DNA of 16,169 bases from NCBI GenBank assembly GCA_964428935.1, contig CAYSAG010000100.1, positions 1-16,169 on the forward strand, written 5' to 3'. Positions 15,588 through 16,169 of this stretch are shown here, one piece after another (position 1 is the stretch's first letter; the number at the start of each line of letters is the position of its first letter). This DNA is from JAADHY01 sp964428935. GTDB taxonomy: Bacteria > Planctomycetota > Planctomycetia > Planctomycetales > Planctomycetaceae. The position numbers and the translations under genes were made by a program. A model generated the notes under the pieces. That model made no database searches, had not been told where the DNA came from, and worked only from the letters and a program-made list of their open reading frames with translations.

Positions 15588-16169
15588 TCACAGCGAAAAA
15601 TTGGGACTCAGTCCATTGTGGCGCAACTGCCTCGGCAGCGGCCAAGGAAAAGTCCCCTCTTCCCGAGTCGCCTCCAGCTCCGACTGGACCGACGCCTTCC
15701 GACGGTCCCGGTCCGCTGCCGCGGCCGAGCGAGCCGCCTCGACGCCCGCCCGCCGCTCCGCACGCGAATCGGCCACGGCCGCGCGACCCTCCGCCAACCC
15801 CGCCTGGTCGGCCAGCATCCGGACGACCCATTGCTCAACCGCCTCTCGATCGGCCACCACTTGGCTGCGCGCCGAGTCTCCCTCGTCCTGGACCTCCGAC
15901 GCCACCGACACCGGAGCGCTCGGAGCCGTCCGCCCGGCCAGCGTCGCCTCCTGCTCGACCGTCCCCACCACCGTCGGCGCCACCAGCGTCACGTCGACCA
16001 CACCACCGGCCCGGGCGGTGACGACCGCCAGCGTGTGGGAGCCACCGCTCCAAGAGCGCGAACCCGCTCCCGTTGGTCGCTGGCTCGGAAGGCCAGAAAC
16101 GCCGCTTGCTGGCAACCGAGCGGCAGCTCGGGCGGGAAGCGGCCCGTGCCGCACGAGCGGCAGCTCGCG
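15588..16169 (-). CDS. Unrecognised reading frame, 5' end uncertain and cut by the window edge
   Basis: A minus-strand frame converges on mrdA, its TGA only 19 bp from the mrdA stop. From about 16045 down to 15588 third positions are almost all G or C, and the product is protein-like: a Val/Thr-rich beta-like part, then a long Glu/Arg/Ala helix (VADREAVEQWVVRMLADQAG... through RRKASVQSELEATREEG), ending LSPNFSL. Upstream of about 16045 the codon pattern is better in another minus frame (CRSCGTGRFPPELPLGCQQ, continuing to a stop near 15997). That would fit a frameshift, a gene junction or a start inside the window. An overlapping plus-strand frame from 15580 is also open to the edge but is Ser/Thr/Ala-rich and looks like a shadow. 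No family is recognised. Confidence 0.4.
   Translation of the reverse strand, partial: RELPLVRHGPLPARAAARLPASGVSGLPSQRPTGAGSRSWSGGSHTLAVVTARAGGVVDVTLVAPTVVGTVEQEATLAGRTAPSAPVSVASEVQDEGDSARSQVVADREAVEQWVVRMLADQAGLAEGRAAVADSRAERRAGVEAARSAAAADRDRRKASVQSELEATREEGTFPWPLPRQLRHNGLSPNFSL
16117..16167. repeat. Two copies of a 14-bp hairpin word
   Basis: CGAGCGGCAGCTCG occurs at 16117-16130 and 16154-16167, starting 37 bp apart. Each copy is itself a 5-bp stem with a GGCA loop. More copies may lie beyond the right edge. Because 37 is not a multiple of three, the copies encode different peptides in any one frame. Confidence 0.5.

Noticed and set aside
15580..16169. Plus-strand frame after mrdA as a candidate rodA
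   Set aside because: The product is Ser/Thr/Ala/Arg-rich with no membrane helices, whereas RodA has about ten. It shares its wobble positions with the minus frame and is best read as its shadow.

Overview
The window looks like a piece of a GC-rich (about 64% by eye) planctomycete chromosome. The evidence is a giant secreted protein of the Pirellula/Verrucomicrobium-type haem-binding (CxxCH) class, a Tat-exported Gfo/Idh/MocA oxidoreductase, a planctomycete-style PBP2 with a long Arg/Gln-rich insert, and the gene style overall. No mobile element, CRISPR array, tRNA or rRNA was seen.

Left part, minus strand (1-9836). Five transcription units point leftwards. (1) A 1583-residue-plus multidomain protein, cut by the left edge: signal peptide, NodB-like polysaccharide deacetylase, FG-GAP/VCBS repeats, PVC-type propeller, HEAT-like helices, cytochrome c with one CSKCH motif. 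(2) A glycerate-2-kinase-like (DUF4147/MOFRL) protein whose glycine-rich loops are strongly altered. (3) An unrecognised 104-residue protein with its own intrinsic terminator. (4) A Tat-signal Gfo/Idh/MocA protein. (5) nagB, glucosamine-6-phosphate deaminase, with a strong Shine-Dalgarno and a strong intrinsic terminator. The spaces between them (390, 183, 457, 280 bp) hold hairpins and terminators but no convincing further genes.

Right part, plus strand (10392-15568). A compact cell-elongation operon, mreB-mreC-mreD-mrdA, is divergent from nagB across a 555-bp gap. mreC and mreD overlap by ATGA, and mrdA starts one base after mreD stops. Together these encode the actin-like scaffold, its membrane partners and the transpeptidase of the peptidoglycan elongation machine; rodA does not follow. 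A poorly understood minus-strand reading frame converges on mrdA at the right edge.

Across the whole window the step ApT, and especially GAT/ATC, is rare, including in non-coding DNA. Isoleucine is written almost only as ATT despite the high GC. The long plus-strand open frames opposite the minus genes (for example 68-1603, 1631-4264, 7703-9151) are codon-bias shadows and were not annotated. All identifications come from reading motifs; no database search was run.
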